The position numbers and the translations under genes were made by a program. A stretch of DNA of 64,000 nucleotides from Porodaedalea pini. Taxonomy: Eukaryota > Basidiomycota > Agaricomycetes > Hymenochaetales > Hymenochaetaceae. The stretch's first letter is position 1. Every line of letters begins with the position of its first letter. The notes under the pieces are model-generated. The model worked only from the letters and a program-made list of their open reading frames with translations. It searched no databases and had not been told where the DNA came from. The stretch spans positions 124,001-188,000 of the forward strand of contig NBAY01000057.1 of assembly GCA_002794775.1 (NCBI GenBank), written 5' to 3'. Shown here piece by piece: positions 20,040 through 32,400 of this stretch.

Positions 20040-21558
20040 AATATTAAGATTAAGATGTGGCTCTTGTATACAGCCTTGAACGACATGATCTGTTCTTCAA
20101 CCTGCTCAGCATACGCTACGGGCAAAGTATATAAATCTGGTCAGAAATCTGAGCTTCACGGTCTGGCACTGGAGAAGGTGAGAAACGAAATACAAGTGAC
20201 ATTCTCCCCGGGTTGTTTTCTACAGCTCTTGTCGGCATTTATACATTTGTGCACCACGTACAGAGGCACTCGCAAACGACGATATGATCAGTTCTCGACG
20301 CAGCGGGATCCCTAACATATGGAATGCAATGCTTCGACAGATGTACATCTCAGCATCCAAGACTTTCAGGTACTTCGCTATCAACTAAATTTCGCCTGAG
20401 GAGTCTACTTGCATGCGATGCCCTAGGCCAACCAGCGTTACAGCCATTTTCATAAGTCCTGCGACACGTGCATGTCACGTGAAGTGAGCCGCGTCAGAGC
20501 CAAAATGTCGAAAAATTAGAGTAAATGTTGATTTTCTCTGTAAATTCTGCACAGTACCTGCTCGTTAAGTACTCAAAAAAAGGCACGGTTCTCAGGAGCA
20601 GAAATATGTAAAATATGGAGCAATACATTGATTGTGTAGGTGGGTAGAGATCAAACAAGTGCAGCCAGTCTGTTCTCTCATACATTTCCACTGAGATTCA
20701 AAAATTATGGCTCCCCTAAATCTACCTACAAAATTCTTTCCTGTATCTGTAAATTAATTATATGATTATACCAACAGCTCCTGCAAGTTTGAAGCCAATC
20801 CATTCAGTATTCATGGTCCAGCAGCAAGATTTGTGTTCCACTTCAAGCTCTTTCCACCCTCCTTTTCTTACAACAGGTCTTGCAGAGTAGAACACAAATC
20901 TTGCTGCTGGACCATGAATACTGAATGGATTGGCTTCAAACTTGCAGGAGCTGTTGGTATAATCATATACTTAATTTACAGATACAGGAAAGAATTTTGT
21001 AGGTAGATTTAGGGGAGCCATAATTTTTGAATCTCAGTGGAAATGTATGAGAGAACAGACTGGCTGCACTTGTTTGATCTCTACCCACCTACACAATCAA
21101 TGTATTGCTCCATATTTTACATATTTCTGCTCCTGAGAACCGTGCCTTTTTTTTGAGTACTTAACGAGCAGGTACTGTGCAGAATTTACAGAGAAAATCA
21201 ACATTTACTCTAATTTTTCGACATTTTGGCTCTGACGCGGCTCACTTCACGTGACATGCACGTGTCGCAGGACTTATGAAAATGGCTGTAACTCGGATTC
21301 CGCACGATCATGAAACGTGACAATGCCGCCAATTGTCACTTTTGCAATATCTACGCTCCGTCTTCGTCGAACTCGACATTCAAAGTTGTGGAACTCGACG
21401 ATTTATAGGAGAGCAGGTTGCTGATAGCTGCACGTCCGACTGGCACATCGCATGACAAATTCAGTTTCGTCGGTGGGTACACTCTCGCAAACCGTCAGAA
21501 CGTGCTTGAAGAGATGGTGTCCATGTAGATTAGCTCGCTTCTTGCTACTGCCACCCAT
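20040..21558 (-). pseudogene. Unit A small gene (M-G-G-S protein), split by a foldback element
   Basis: ATG at 21558 begins MGGSSKKRANLHGHHLFKHV, then LTVCESVPTDETEFVMRCASRT, colinear with the unit B copy starting at 28149. An in-frame stop appears near 21405. At 21289 the sequence is cut by the foldback element and continues from 20438 down to about 20100 (matching 27500-27700 in unit B). The function is unknown; there is no signal peptide or recognisable domain. The repeated occurrence of the start and the TETEFVMRC block in two units argues it was once a real gene. Confidence 0.4.
20441..21288. mobile_element. Foldback element, TA target duplication (Tc1/mariner-like MITE)
   Basis: 848 bp made of two nearly identical inverted arms of about 398 bp (20441-20838 and 20890-21288) around a 51-bp loop. 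Ends are CAGCCATTTTCATAAG...CTTATGAAAATGGCTG with TA on both sides (20439-20440, 21289-21290). The empty site is seen in unit B (27885-27905, ...ACCGTCGTTGACTCGG), which matches the joined flanks here. TA duplication and CAG ends fit Tc1/mariner. There is no coding capacity. Confidence 0.9.
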
Positions 21559-22195
21559 GATACTGCCCCCAGCTCATTACGTGTCATTCTCTGCCATAGG
21601 CGGTATGATACGAGTTATTGAATATGCAACACGATACAGACCTGGCTTACTGTAATCATGACGGTGCTTACCGGACGTCAATAAACTGTTGTATCTGGAA
21701 AGCATCATAGAGGTACATGTATCACATATTTCTACTCGTTTACTTTAGCGGGACCACCTGATGTGCGTCCGATGTAGACTGGAAGCCTATTGTGCTGGTA
21801 CTGCAAATTTTACTTCAGTAGTCGTGCGGCGTATGAGAATCGGTGATAAAGGCGTTGGCTGAGTTTACTGCGTACAAGCAGAGCTTCGACAGATACGCAT
21901 AACAGGTCAATAAATTGACATTCTTACTCATATATATGGTATCCTTCCCTCGCGCTTGGCCGACTCGATTGAATAGTGGTATAGCTCGACCCGGCGAGTG
22001 AATGATAAACAATTTGATACGAGAGGATTCCAGGCTCAAACAATCGATAACGAATTACTAGTTACTGAGCGAGGAAGAGGGATTCCGAGCTTCAGAAACA
22101 CTGCCGCGCTTTGGCCATCCGTCATCCCAGCCATGCTGCGAACACAGAGAGTCAGAGAGTCTGGAAAATAATAAGACAAGAAAGTGGGAATCACC
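21559..22195. other. Intergenic, between unit A small gene and unit B receptor
   Basis: Aligns with 28150-28795 and 38440-39062. It carries the small-gene upstream region (shared CATATTTCTACTCG at about 21725). No gene is supported. Confidence 0.5.
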
Positions 22196-23829
22196 TCAGG
22201 AGAACTCAATGTCACTCACGCTCCTCGCCCTATAGCTCGTTCCTGAGTTGGCTCCCCTCTCCCCTGCCTCTTTCAGATTGATCAGGAGCTGACCTCCGAG
22301 GATGCACAGAAGAGTCGGACTTCCAGCTACACTCAGAAGAGTTGCAGCGAATTGATTGATAGCCACGAGACGAATGTACACTATCTGTAAAGTACAGCAG
22401 AAGATGACACTGCGTGTGGTTAGCCTCCAGGTGTACTGAATGTAATGATTTGCTCACAGGCCGTAATATATGACCTGATCCTCGACGAGAATTCTAACAA
22501 GATGAAACCCCTTGAACCCGGACGACAGTCTCCAGTACTCTGCTGCCTTGTAGAGTGCCAGTCCCAGCAGAATGAGACCATATGCCATTGGTACAACCCT
22601 ACTGTGGATCAGAGCAAGCTATAGCATGATATAATAAGCTCACCATGAAATGATGTACAGTGTTTGTGGAGGTTTCCTCTTGATCACGCAAATTGTGATA
22701 CCCTCCGCAAGTCTCCCGATGCCAACTAAAGCAGACTAAACTTCAGTCGAAGCGATAAGATGAACAAAGGTCTTACTGTCTCGAGACAAGTTGATATAAA
22801 TGAGAAGGCCAAGAACGACAAGTGCCTCCATGCCAAGGAGGGATTTGAGGCAGATATCCAATCTCTTGTCTGTACAAGCTCTAGCAGCGGTTATTGATTG
22901 AGAAAGCGAATACTCACTTTGATGGTAAAGTGATAAGACCCGGATGAGGAGTATGTCTGTGATTGTATCATGAGCACCCGACAGCCAAATCAGAAGTCGA
23001 GCTTGTTCTCTTACAGTCGATTAGAATGGTAGTAATCCGGTCTAACACCTAGATAAGTGAATATCACAGTCGATAGCACTGAATGACTCACTTGCCAATG
23101 TTGCAGTCCAGTTTGAAAACAAGCCTGACCTACGTGTCAATGGAGAACATGTACAGTCTGGGCCTAAAACGCACAACTGGAAATAACAGATATTTAAGTA
23201 ATTAGTACCAATATAGTACTCTCATTCGCTACATACCCCGCAAGACTTTCTGTGAAACCTTCGGCTATTGAAATGGCAAGCAATTACCGTCAAGTGTTCC
23301 GCATGACTATGCAAATCCTGTAATGCTGTTGCTTACTAGTAACAGTACAAATAGCTCCCAGGAGCCCGGCATAACGGTTCTACACCATAATCATAGGCTG
23401 ATCGGTCTTCAGCCATATTTATACGGCACTTACTGCAAAGTAGATCAAGCTGACGGGATTACATGGTTTGGACTTTTCCATCACAATCAGATTATGAAGC
23501 TAGAGTTTCAGGGAGAAACCCACCCAGAAGTATCTCACCTACGTGTTCACCTTAATAAGTAACTGCACTGAATGAGATTGTAGAAGTTCCATACCTCCTT
23601 GTCCACAGTGATAACTTCAGACGCAATGTTTTTTCAGTCAGGCTCCATGCACAAGGTCTTGCTACGTACTCGAATGGTACATCAAAACAGTTGCAAGTGC
23701 CACATTGAAGTATTTCTGAGTTACTAATTCGGAGACAAATAACTGCGCCAGGCTTGGATCGATGGGCTCAGCATCCGAGCGAGTGTGAAATGAGCGAGTC
23801 AGGTTACGGGAAAGCTCCAGAGCAGACAT
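22196..23829 (-). CDS. Unit B multi-pass membrane protein (DUF6533-like), multi-exon
   Basis: Complete locus by position: ATG at 23829 (MSALEL context) and stop codon at 22198-22196 after SVSDIEFS. The last exon reads LGGQLLINLKEAGERGANSG. Middle exons carry the same hydrophobic blocks as unit C (LLGMEALVVLGLLIYINL-type near 22790-22860; LALYKAAEYWRLSSGF near 22530-22560). Short introns begin GT[AG]AG. It is not interrupted by any transposon, so it is the best candidate, with unit D, for a working gene. A full splice model was not built, and hidden stops are possible. Confidence 0.55.
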
Positions 23830-23877
23830 TGATGAGGTCCTCGCGAGTAAACGTCCAATATCGAGAGCATTCTCGAC

Positions 23878-23887
23878 TCTTTATATG
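23878..23887 (-). promoter_or_regulatory. TATA-like box, unit B membrane-protein gene
   Basis: CATATAAAGA about 50 bp upstream of the ATG at 23829, as in the other units. Confidence 0.45.
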
Positions 23888-25285
23888 TTTCCGTTCTGAC
23901 GAAGCCTGAGGCTGAGTATCATGATGCCGGAAAGCGACGCATGTAGATGACACTTTGTACTCGAGTATCAGCAGGTTCAGGACGTCTGAAACAGGAACTC
24001 GAAGTAGGATAGAAATGTCCTACATCAGCAGCTTTCCAGGCGTCTCTGTAGGTAGATAGGTAGGTCTGTGCCCATAAAGGAGAGCATCAGGATGTCGTAG
24101 CACACGTCAGGAATACAAAACACAGATCCTCCAGCGCCTCTCCGAAGATATCCAACCACTTGCCCCAAGTTCAGAATACCAGCGGGGGAGTTGGAAGATG
24201 CCAACACTGCGATTGTTTTGGTCGAATCAATGATCCGCACTTAGTAATTCTCATCTTTTAAAACAAGTGATGCACGACCTTCCTTTCTTACTGAGTTTCC
24301 GTCTGTGTCGTAAGGAACTGCATAACAGGCTCTTGCATCACTCCGAGAGTCTGAGCTGCGTCTTGTCCACGTCAAACTGTCATGCTACCCAATTTGACAT
24401 TGTCCGAGAAATACGAGCACATCTGACTCGAGACGATGTTCAAGGAGCCTGACAAGGATATCCTAGTTTACAACACTAGTACTGTTAGCTAGTATCATCT
24501 GCTCATGAAAGTGTCTTCCATTCAGGTAGCACAGCTTCGTCGGTAAGACCAATCCTCCTGCTCTTCCGCTTTCGTCCGTATTGCGATCTTGCAGCATCCC
24601 ATAATAGCCGAAGAGTCGCACTGTAGTAAGAAACCTACAACGTCGAGGGAAGTACACCGAGAAAGCATTGAAGAGCAGAGAATTGGTACCGTGCGAACAT
24701 AGCAGATGCGACACCATAAGAGAGCATGACGAGTACGGAGGGGGAAGCACAGTGAGACGAAGCAGGGGCAGCCGAGGTTGTAGAGGATGAGAGGCAATAA
24801 ACAAAACCGAATGGGCGGATCATACGAGGGCCAAGGAAAGAGAGAAAAGGAAATGCCGTAGACAAGGATGGCGAGAGGCGCTTAGTGCGGAATGTGCGGG
24901 GGGAGTGAACTAGATAGAAATCTCTGTAAGGAGCATTCGTTCCGAGCGATGGGTAGAGAGGGGCAGACGGCGTGTTCTGGACGGACACGATACGCATATG
25001 TCACTCCCCATCTCGCAGTCTCCCTCGCCACCCATATCCCCTCCCAACCCGCTTCATTGCGATCCTTAATGCACGAAATCGTGCTTACTTTTAACGGTAG
25101 TTGATTTACCCTCTGAAAAAGAGACGTGCCGGAAGGTTGAGTCATTGCGTACGCAGCCGAAGGAACGAAAGGGAGGGACGCACCAAATTGGCCTGCGCAC
25201 CAACATATATCAGCTTCCTTCTCCAGACCCCACCAATGCAACGCAGCGCAACCAGCCAATCAACGAATAGACAGACTCACCAAGC
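23888..25285 (-). pseudogene. Unit B downstream part of G-alpha-like segment
   Basis: Colinear with 2113-3084 and 36050-36920. Open stretches on the minus strand include 24025-24240, 24463-24804 and 24882-25259. The frame at 24025-24240 reads RIIDSTKTIAVLASSNSPAG, and the IDST part recurs in unit D near 41140. No GTPase motif was found. The product cannot be identified. Confidence 0.3.
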
Positions 25286-25289
25286 AAAG

Positions 25290-25520
25290 GCACCTTCACA
25301 GCCTGCGGGCCCTTCCTCTCCGCCGCGCTGCCTTGCCAGCTCCTCATCAATCAAGGAGATCCGTCTTGTGTCGGCGTCGGCGCGCTCGCGGAGTCTCGTA
25401 GGGTGACGGGGCGAGAGCACAAGTGCGCCGGTCATCGGAGGTGAGCATGCTCTGGTGCTTGAGCGCCGGGTCGGCGGCGGTGACGGCGGTGGAGGGAGGA
25501 ATGCGGATGTAGACCATCAT
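25290..25520 (-). pseudogene. Unit B G-alpha-like first exon, frameshifted
   Basis: The minus strand gives AADPALKHQSMLTSDD then, with small frame changes, ALAPSPYETP and SLIDEELARQR, matching the unit E exon block by block. The frame changes between the blocks break it. Confidence 0.5.
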
Positions 25521-26075
25521 GGTGGACCGCAGAATTGACCAAGGGGAGGTGGGAGAGTGAAGACAAATGAGACAGGGAGGAAAAAAGAGGGTGATGGGTG
25601 ATGGGCGAGTCATAGGGAATGAGAGACGCATCCGTTCGGCTTTGACGCGTGCTCACAATATTCTCCCGTACGACCTCCTTGTTGTTAATACCATCACTAT
25701 CCCAGCACGCACTCGACATCAGTCCTCTTCCTCTTGGCTCTACCATAGATGATGGACAGCATATCGTACAGTCGACCTTGACGTAGTAGAATTCGCATCC
25801 GAGAGGCAGACGATGGTTGACACATGTGTGCACGCCATGAATTGTCACCCGTAAAAAGTGACCGACTCATGAGTTGAAAAGACTTTGGATCCGCTGCTCT
25901 ACAAACAGCTCTTAAAATGCCTCCTGGACGATTACAAGCTGCGAAAATGCGATCGATAAGGAAGAACAAAGACTCAGAGAGAGTGTCTCGAGTAGACTGT
26001 TCACCAACATCGTACTGGAAAGCCTCCAACTCCAGCCTAGTCGTGTCATCCACGATCAACTGAATGAGCTGAATG
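25521..26075. other. Unit B spacer upstream of G-alpha-like exon
   Basis: Contains the conserved TCGTACAGTCGACCTTGACG block near 25765 and the first copy of a segment of about 75 bp (CACCAACATCGTACTG at about 26005) that recurs at about 26868, on the other side of the MITE. No gene is supported. Confidence 0.5.
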
Positions 26076-26759
26076 AGGGACTGGTATGGATGGCCTGATC
26101 CGCAATCCGTACCGCGGATAGGCTTTCTCACGGATACCGCAGACTGCGGATGAAATTCCCACGGGTACCGCGGATGGCACGACAGGAAAATCCGGGGTTT
26201 TCCGTGAGGGAGGAGTATATCATGGAGTGTTTAGTGGGGCTCATATAATTTCGGCTGGAAAAGCTGTATATGGACAATGAAACTAATTATAGACATAAGC
26301 GAGAGGATGGAGTGTGAAAAGATTTGGAACCTAATAACATGTGATTTATAATTTCCATAAATAGTAGTCACATGATCTTATTGTGTCATGTGCACTTAGG
26401 TTCCAAATCTTATCCTCTCGCTTATGTCTATAATTAGTTTCATTGTCCATATACAGCTTTTCCAGCCGAAATTATATGAGCCCCACTAAACACTCCATGA
26501 TATACTCCTCCCTCACGGAAAACCCCGGATTTTCCTGCCATGTGGGCACGAGCAGTGATTCCCTGCCTAAATGGGCATGAGTAGTTCTTATGTCATAAAG
26601 ATCATTGCCAAATGGGTTATGGCTTTTTCACGACCACAGAGGCAAAAATCCTTTTTGCCTTTTGCGGTCAACCGCGGTTCATCCACCATCCATGGGAATC
26701 TGTATCCGCGGATGCGGTACGGATGCGGATGACTACGGACGGATACTGCACCAGTCCCT
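26076..26759. mobile_element. hAT-like MITE carrying a second, nested foldback
   Basis: Ends AGGGACTGGT (26076) and ACCAGTCCCT (26759) are inverted repeats. Subterminal regions are rich in ATCCGC / GCGGAT and GGTACGG motifs, as in many fungal hAT MITEs. No clean 8-bp duplication was found. A second inverted repeat occupies 26183-26537. Confidence 0.55.
26183..26537. repeat. Nested foldback, arms about 150 bp
   Basis: The left arm starts CAGGAAAATCCGGGG and the right arm ends CCCCGGATTTTCCTG. The arms match almost throughout (shared GAGCCCCACTAAACACTCC in the right arm), with a loop of about 65 bp. It could be an independent MITE nested in the outer one. Confidence 0.8.
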
Positions 26760-26999
26760 ACAGTCGAAGCTGGTTTGCTCTCCGACCGGACCACGGAGTG
26801 ATCCGGAGCCAGTCGGGCCGGTTTATTTGCGCGTGTACTCTCAATTCGACTCTAATGCATCATGCTCACCAACATCGTACTGAAGAGCCTCCGACTCCAG
26901 CCTAGTCCGACTCATAGTCATGTCATTCATAATTAACCGAATGAATTGAACGGGGCAGTAAGTTGGTTTGTGCTCCCGCGTGAAAAGGGACACGGGCTG
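26760..26999. other. Unit B spacer, partial duplicate
   Basis: Repeats part of the segment left of the MITE (ACTCCAGCCTAGTC at about 26031 and 26895). No gene is supported. Confidence 0.5.
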
Positions 27000-28149
27000 G
27001 TTTATTCGTGTAGACGCACGTGCCAGTTCTCAACGATCTTGTACCGTTTCTTCAACCTGCTCGGTAAAGTATCGTAATAGATACAAGTGTCTGAGCTTCA
27101 CAATCTCAACCATCAGCTTAAACCCTGTGCTCAATATCGAATAGCTTCGTGCCAACTCTCCTTATCATGCTTGGAGGCTAGGGCTCCGCACCGTATCGTA
27201 TACGGATACGGCCGTATATACTAAGCCTTATACGGATACGGCCGTGTATTATACGGTGCTGAAATATTTTATACGCATACGGCGTATAGATTGTATATGC
27301 CGTATACGTGTCGTATACGCCGTATATGTGCAGAAAATCCTATACGCATACGGGCGTATATGATATTTTTTGATATATTTCTATACGCGTACGGGCGTAT
27401 CCCGTATATGCGTTATACGATACGCTGCGGAGCCCTATTGGAGGCACCATATCTGCTCGGCGCAAGGCTCATAAATTAATTCTCGGTGTTTCCTCCTGCG
27501 CTTCAGTAGTGTGTTGCCGTGCGAATCTCGAGTCCGAAGATCTATATGGCAAACAAATGTGGTGTAATGCCTGGCCTCATCAAACTCCATCTCAAGACGC
27601 TCGGCTGGCACTGGAGAAGGGAGGAGAGAAATACAGGCGACGTTCTCGCCGCGTTGTTTTCTATGGCTCTTGTCACCATTTATATATCTGTGCACTAGGT
27701 ATAGGGATGCTCAGAACGACGATATGATCAATTGACGCGGCGGGATCTCTGTGAAGCCTGGAATGTATTCCAAAAGACAAGTGCTACATGTGTTGTGCAG
27801 TACCCAAGGCCTTCTCGAATCTCTATCAACTAAATCTGCCTGAGGAGTCTACTTGCATGCAATAATCTAAGCCAACCGTCGTTGACTCGGATTCCGCACG
27901 ATCTTGAAATGTGCCAATGCCTCCGATTGTCGCCTTTTCATTATCTACGCTCCTCCGGTATGAAATCTCGATACTCAAAGGCGTGGAACTGATAATCTCT
28001 ACGAGAGCTGGTTTCTGATGAGTGCTCGTCCGACTGGTGCATCGCATGACAAATTCAGTTTCGTTGGTGGGTACATTCTCGCAAACCGTCAGAAGGCGCT
28101 TGAAGAGATGTCCATGTAGGTTTGCTGGCTTCTTGTTACTGCCACCCAT
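27000..28149 (-). pseudogene. Unit B small gene (M-G-G-S protein), interrupted by a hAT MITE
   Basis: ATG at 28149 begins MGGSNKKPANLHGHLFKRLL, then VCENVPTNETEFVMRCTSRT, and the frame stays open to a stop at 27826. A second open block, 27695-27438 (LEMEFDEARHYTTFVCHIDL; YEPCAEQIWC), probably a following exon, is conserved in units A, C and E. It is cut by the MITE at 27437. There is no known domain, signal peptide or membrane segment. The first block is the longest uninterrupted form of this gene in the window. Confidence 0.45.
27179..27437. mobile_element. hAT MITE, 259 bp, with 8-bp target duplication
   Basis: Terminal inverted repeats TAGGGCTCCGCA[CG]CGTATC. The perfect 8-bp duplication is TTGGAGGC at 27171-27178 and 27438-27445. 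The interior is a series of CGTATACGG / CCGTATA motifs in both orientations. There is no coding sequence. The ends match those of the 4.4-kb hAT element at 42401-46835 once CpG-to-TpG/CpA changes are allowed. Confidence 0.93.
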
Positions 28150-28795
28150 GGTACTGCCTACAAGCGCGTTACATGGCATTCTCTGCCATAGATGGTATGA
28201 TACGAGTTATTGAATATGCGACATGACACAAACTTGGCTTACTGTAACCACGACGATGCTCACAGGACGTCAATAGACTGTTGCGTCCGGAAAGCATCTC
28301 AGAGGTACATATATCACATATTTCTACTCGTTCACTTCAGCGAGGCCACCTGGCGTGCTTCCGACTCGGACTGGGGGTCTATCGCGCAGCTAGTGTAATC
28401 TTGACTTCGGCAATCGCCCGGCGCATGAGTTCGGTGCTAAGGGCGTTAGTTGTATTTCTTCTGTGCAAGCAGAGCTTCGACTGATACGCAATCAATTGTC
28501 ATTCCTACTCGCGCTTGGCTGACCCAATTGAATAGTGATATCGCTCGACCCTGAGGACCCTCCAAGCGAATAATAAATAATGTAATATAGCAAATTCGAA
28601 TTCATACACTCGACACCGGACGTGAAACTGGTATATTAAATGTAGGCTCCGACACTACTACTGGCGACTGGGCGAAGAAGAGGAATTCCGAGCTTAGGAA
28701 AGGCCTCCATACTTTGGCCATCCGTCGTCCCGGCCATGCTGCGAACACAATGAGTCAGAGAGTCTGGAAAGTAAAACAAAAGAATGGGACTCACC
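28150..28795. other. Intergenic, small-gene upstream region of unit B and receptor C 3' flank
   Basis: Colinear with 21559-22195. No open frame is supported. The sequence immediately right of 28740 resembles receptor 3' flanks in the other units. Confidence 0.5.
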
Positions 28796-29237
28796 TCAGG
28801 AGAACTCAATGTCACTCACGCTTCTCTCCACGTAGCTCGTTCCTCCGTTGGCTCCCCTCTCTCCTGCCTCTTTCAGATTGATCAGGAGTTGACCTCCGAG
28901 GACACAGAGAAGGGTAGGACTTCCAGCTGCAGCCAAGAGATTTCCAACGAACTCATTTGTGCCTACGATACGAATGTTCACTATCTTAAAGACGGAGCAG
29001 AAAATCACACTGCATGTGGTTAGCGTCCAGATACACTGGACAGCGTGATTATTTGCTTACAAGCCGTAGTATATGACCTGATCTTCGACGAGAACTCTAA
29101 CAAGATGAAACCCCTTGAACCCGGATGACAGTCTCCAGTAATCTGCTGCCTTGTAGAGCGCCAGGCCCAGCAGAATCAGACCATATGTCATTGGTATAAC
29201 CCTACCGTGGTTCAGAGAAAACTATAGCATGATATAA

Positions 29238-29452
29238 TCTTAGACGAGCAGAAAAGTGGGACAAAGCTATAGATTAGGGGCGAGAGTGCCCGTCCTTATA
29301 TACAGTACAATTGAATAGTTTACTATAAAGAGTATAGTGAGCATATGGTGCATAGTCATATGAGCATAGAGTCGGAGTTCTGGAAGTCGGTCATGTGACC
29401 AGTGACGGATATTTGCTCAGGCAAGTATCCGTCAGTTATTTATAGTTCAACA
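29238..29452 (-). repeat. Copia 3' LTR
   Basis: 215 bp, apparently identical to 34122-34336. Confidence 0.97.
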
Positions 29453-29460
29453 CTCCCCTT
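29453..29460 (-). promoter_or_regulatory. Copia polypurine tract
   Basis: AAGGGGAG on the minus strand directly before the 3' LTR. It overlaps the end of the gag-pol frame region. Confidence 0.75.
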
Positions 29461-32400
29461 CAAGCGCGTGTTAGTTTAAGTTGTTCTACAAAGCGCTTGA
29501 GTAAAGTTACAGATAATGCTTTAGTAAGTAAGTCTGCTATGTTATGTTCAGTGGGAATGTATTTAACAATAATAGTTCCTTTATCAATGTGATCTCTAAA
29601 GAAATCTTTTCGTATGTCAATATGTTTAGTTCTTTGAGAATATTTTCGCTCAGGATCAGTTGCCATAGTAATAATAGCTTGATTATCAGTAAAGATTGTA
29701 GTAGGTGTAAACGAAGCCTGCAGAACCTCATTCACAAGTCTTTTTAGCCAAATAGCTTCCTGAGTTGCATAAGCTAGTGCAATAAGTTCAGCTTCAGCTA
29801 CGGCTAATGATACTAAAGTTTGTCTTTTACTTGACCATGATGTTATTGAGTTGCCGAGTTTAAAGAAGTATCCGGATATGGCTTTATGCCCTTCAGTTGT
29901 CATTCCATCAGAGTCAGTGTATCCAGTAAGTTGAGTATTTTCAGTTCCGCCGAGTATGAGCCAATATTCCTTAGTTGAGTGTAAGTATTGAAAACATTGT
30001 TTTGCGGCGTCAAAATGTTTAATACCAGGGTTAGTTAAATATCTCGCGAGTATTCCACATGTATAGGCAATATCTGGCCTGGTACAGTCTGCTGCATATC
30101 GCAGTGCTCCAACCATGTTCATGTAAGGTACCTTTTCCATGTAAGTAAGTTCTTCATCATCGGCTGGTGCGTCATCAGTTGATAATTGTCTCCCTGGCTC
30201 CATAGGAGAATTCTTTAGTTTAGCATTTTCTAAGTTATAGCGTTTGATAATAGTTTCAATATAGTTTTGTTGCTTTAACGCTATAGTTTTAGTTTGACGG
30301 TTACGCTTAATTTCAATTCCAAGTAACCAGTGAATTTCATTTCCGTCAGTATAAGTAACTTCATTTCCAATTTGAGTTTTTAGTTCAGTTAATAGTTTAG
30401 TTGATTTCGCAGCTATTGTAATGTCATCGACATGTACAAATAATACAAGTATAGTTTTGTTATTTTCTGTTCTGAAAAAGACTGCGTTGTCATTATCTGA
30501 TCTAGTTAATCCTATTTTAGTTAAGATTGACATTAGTTTCTTGTACCAACGTCTTCCTGCTTGTTTTAATCCATATAGTGCTTTCTTTAATTTTAGTATT
30601 TGTCCAGGTTTTAAGTCAGGTAATAGTTTATTGTATCCTGGTGGTGGTTTAATGTAAATTTCTTCACCATTTTCTAGTTCGCCATACAAGTAGGCTGATT
30701 TGATATCTATTTGATGTATTTCATAGTCATTAGTTGCTGCCCAGGAAAGTATAGTTCGCACAGTACTAAGTCGTGCTACTGGTGCAAATAGATCATCTGA
30801 GTAAAAATCGATTCCTTCTTGTTGCGCATATCCTTGCACAACTAGTCTTGCTTTGTATTTGTCAATTCGGCCATCGGCTAACCGTTTAGTTTTGTAAACA
30901 AATCTAGTGCCAATGATGTTTGCATTAGTAGGTGGGTAAACGTATTCCCAAGTTTGTCTTTCTTTTAATGTTTCAATTTCATCTTTCATGGCTTTAGCCC
31001 ATCTAAGTGCATCTGGTCGCTTAATTGCTTGTTGAAAAGTGATGGGGTCGCCAAGTTGTTCATTATTGAATTCATTGAATTCAGTTAAGTAAATAGCGAG
31101 GTTAAGTTCTTCAGTATAGTCGAGTCCTCTAGAACGTTTAGTTGGTTTTCTTTGTCGCTCTGATCTTCTTGGTTCAGTAGTTTCAGTAGGATTATTTTGA
31201 TTGTTTTCTAGTGGGGTATCAGTTTGCTCCCCTTCAATTCGAGAAGGTGCGACTTTGAGAAATTGGACATTTCTTTCAACAGTTATTTTCTGATCATGAT
31301 AAATTCTATGTCCTTTACTTTCTTCATCCCAACATAGCCATCGGCCATAGGATCCTTTAGGAGTTAGTTTATTAGTATTTTCTTCTCTGAAAATGACATG
31401 AGTGCCAAATTCATGTAAGTTATCAAAAATATAAGCTTTATTAAATCGCTTATAGTATGGAGAGATAAAGTTAATTGCCGCTTTGGGTGTTCTATTATGT
31501 ATAAAAGTTGAGTAGTTAACGGCTTCTCCCCAGAGCTTGTCCGGTAATTTATGTCCTAGTAAGTTTGATCTAACTTGATTTAATATTGTTTGATGAGTTC
31601 GCTCAGCTACACCATTTTGTTGTGGAGTATCATGTACAGTTAGTTTTCGCATAGTTCCTTGACTGTCTAAAAAGAGTTGAAAGTCGTTTGATAAAAAGAC
31701 AGTATCATTGTCAGATTGAAGTATTTTGATTTTAATTCCATATTGAGTTGATAATAAAGTAGCCCATTTGATGTAAGCAGTATAACCATCCGCTTTAGTT
31801 TTAAGTAAACTCATTTGGACCCATCTAGTACAGTCGTCGACTAAAGTTAACAAATATTTAAAATTTCCAATAGCAGTTGTCGGCGCAGGTCCCCAAATAT
31901 CCATATGAAAATGATCGCCAAAGTTTTTAGCTAATTCAGAAGTTCGAGTTTTAGGTATAACATTTCTTTTAATATTTGCTTCGACACAAACACGACATTG
32001 AGTTTCAGTTGAGTCAGTAATTTTGTAATGAATTGATTCAGGATGATTCTTAAGTAGCCATTTGAGGTAAGTATAACTTAAGTGTCCGAGTTTCTTATGA
32101 AGTTCAAACAAAGTAATTGATTTCACAGCGCTCATTTGATAATGTTTTAATATAGAGTACAGGTTATTTTTACATTGAATTTGACCGCATATTTCACCGC
32201 TAGGTGCCTTTATTGTACATAGATTTCCTTTATAAATAAATTCATATCCTTCTGCGCAAAGTTTAGACTGGCTAAGTAGCGTCATGTGCATTTCTTTAGC
32301 ATAATAGACATCTTTAATAGTAATGGTGCTTACAGTATCACCATTCGGGATCTCAACAGTTAAAATCCCTATAGTTGAAGTAATAAAAGTTTGTGAGTTA

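Noticed and set aside
20494..20691. 65-codon frame in the foldback arm
   Set aside because: It lies in one arm of a near-perfect inverted repeat with an AT-rich, low-information translation. No support as a gene.
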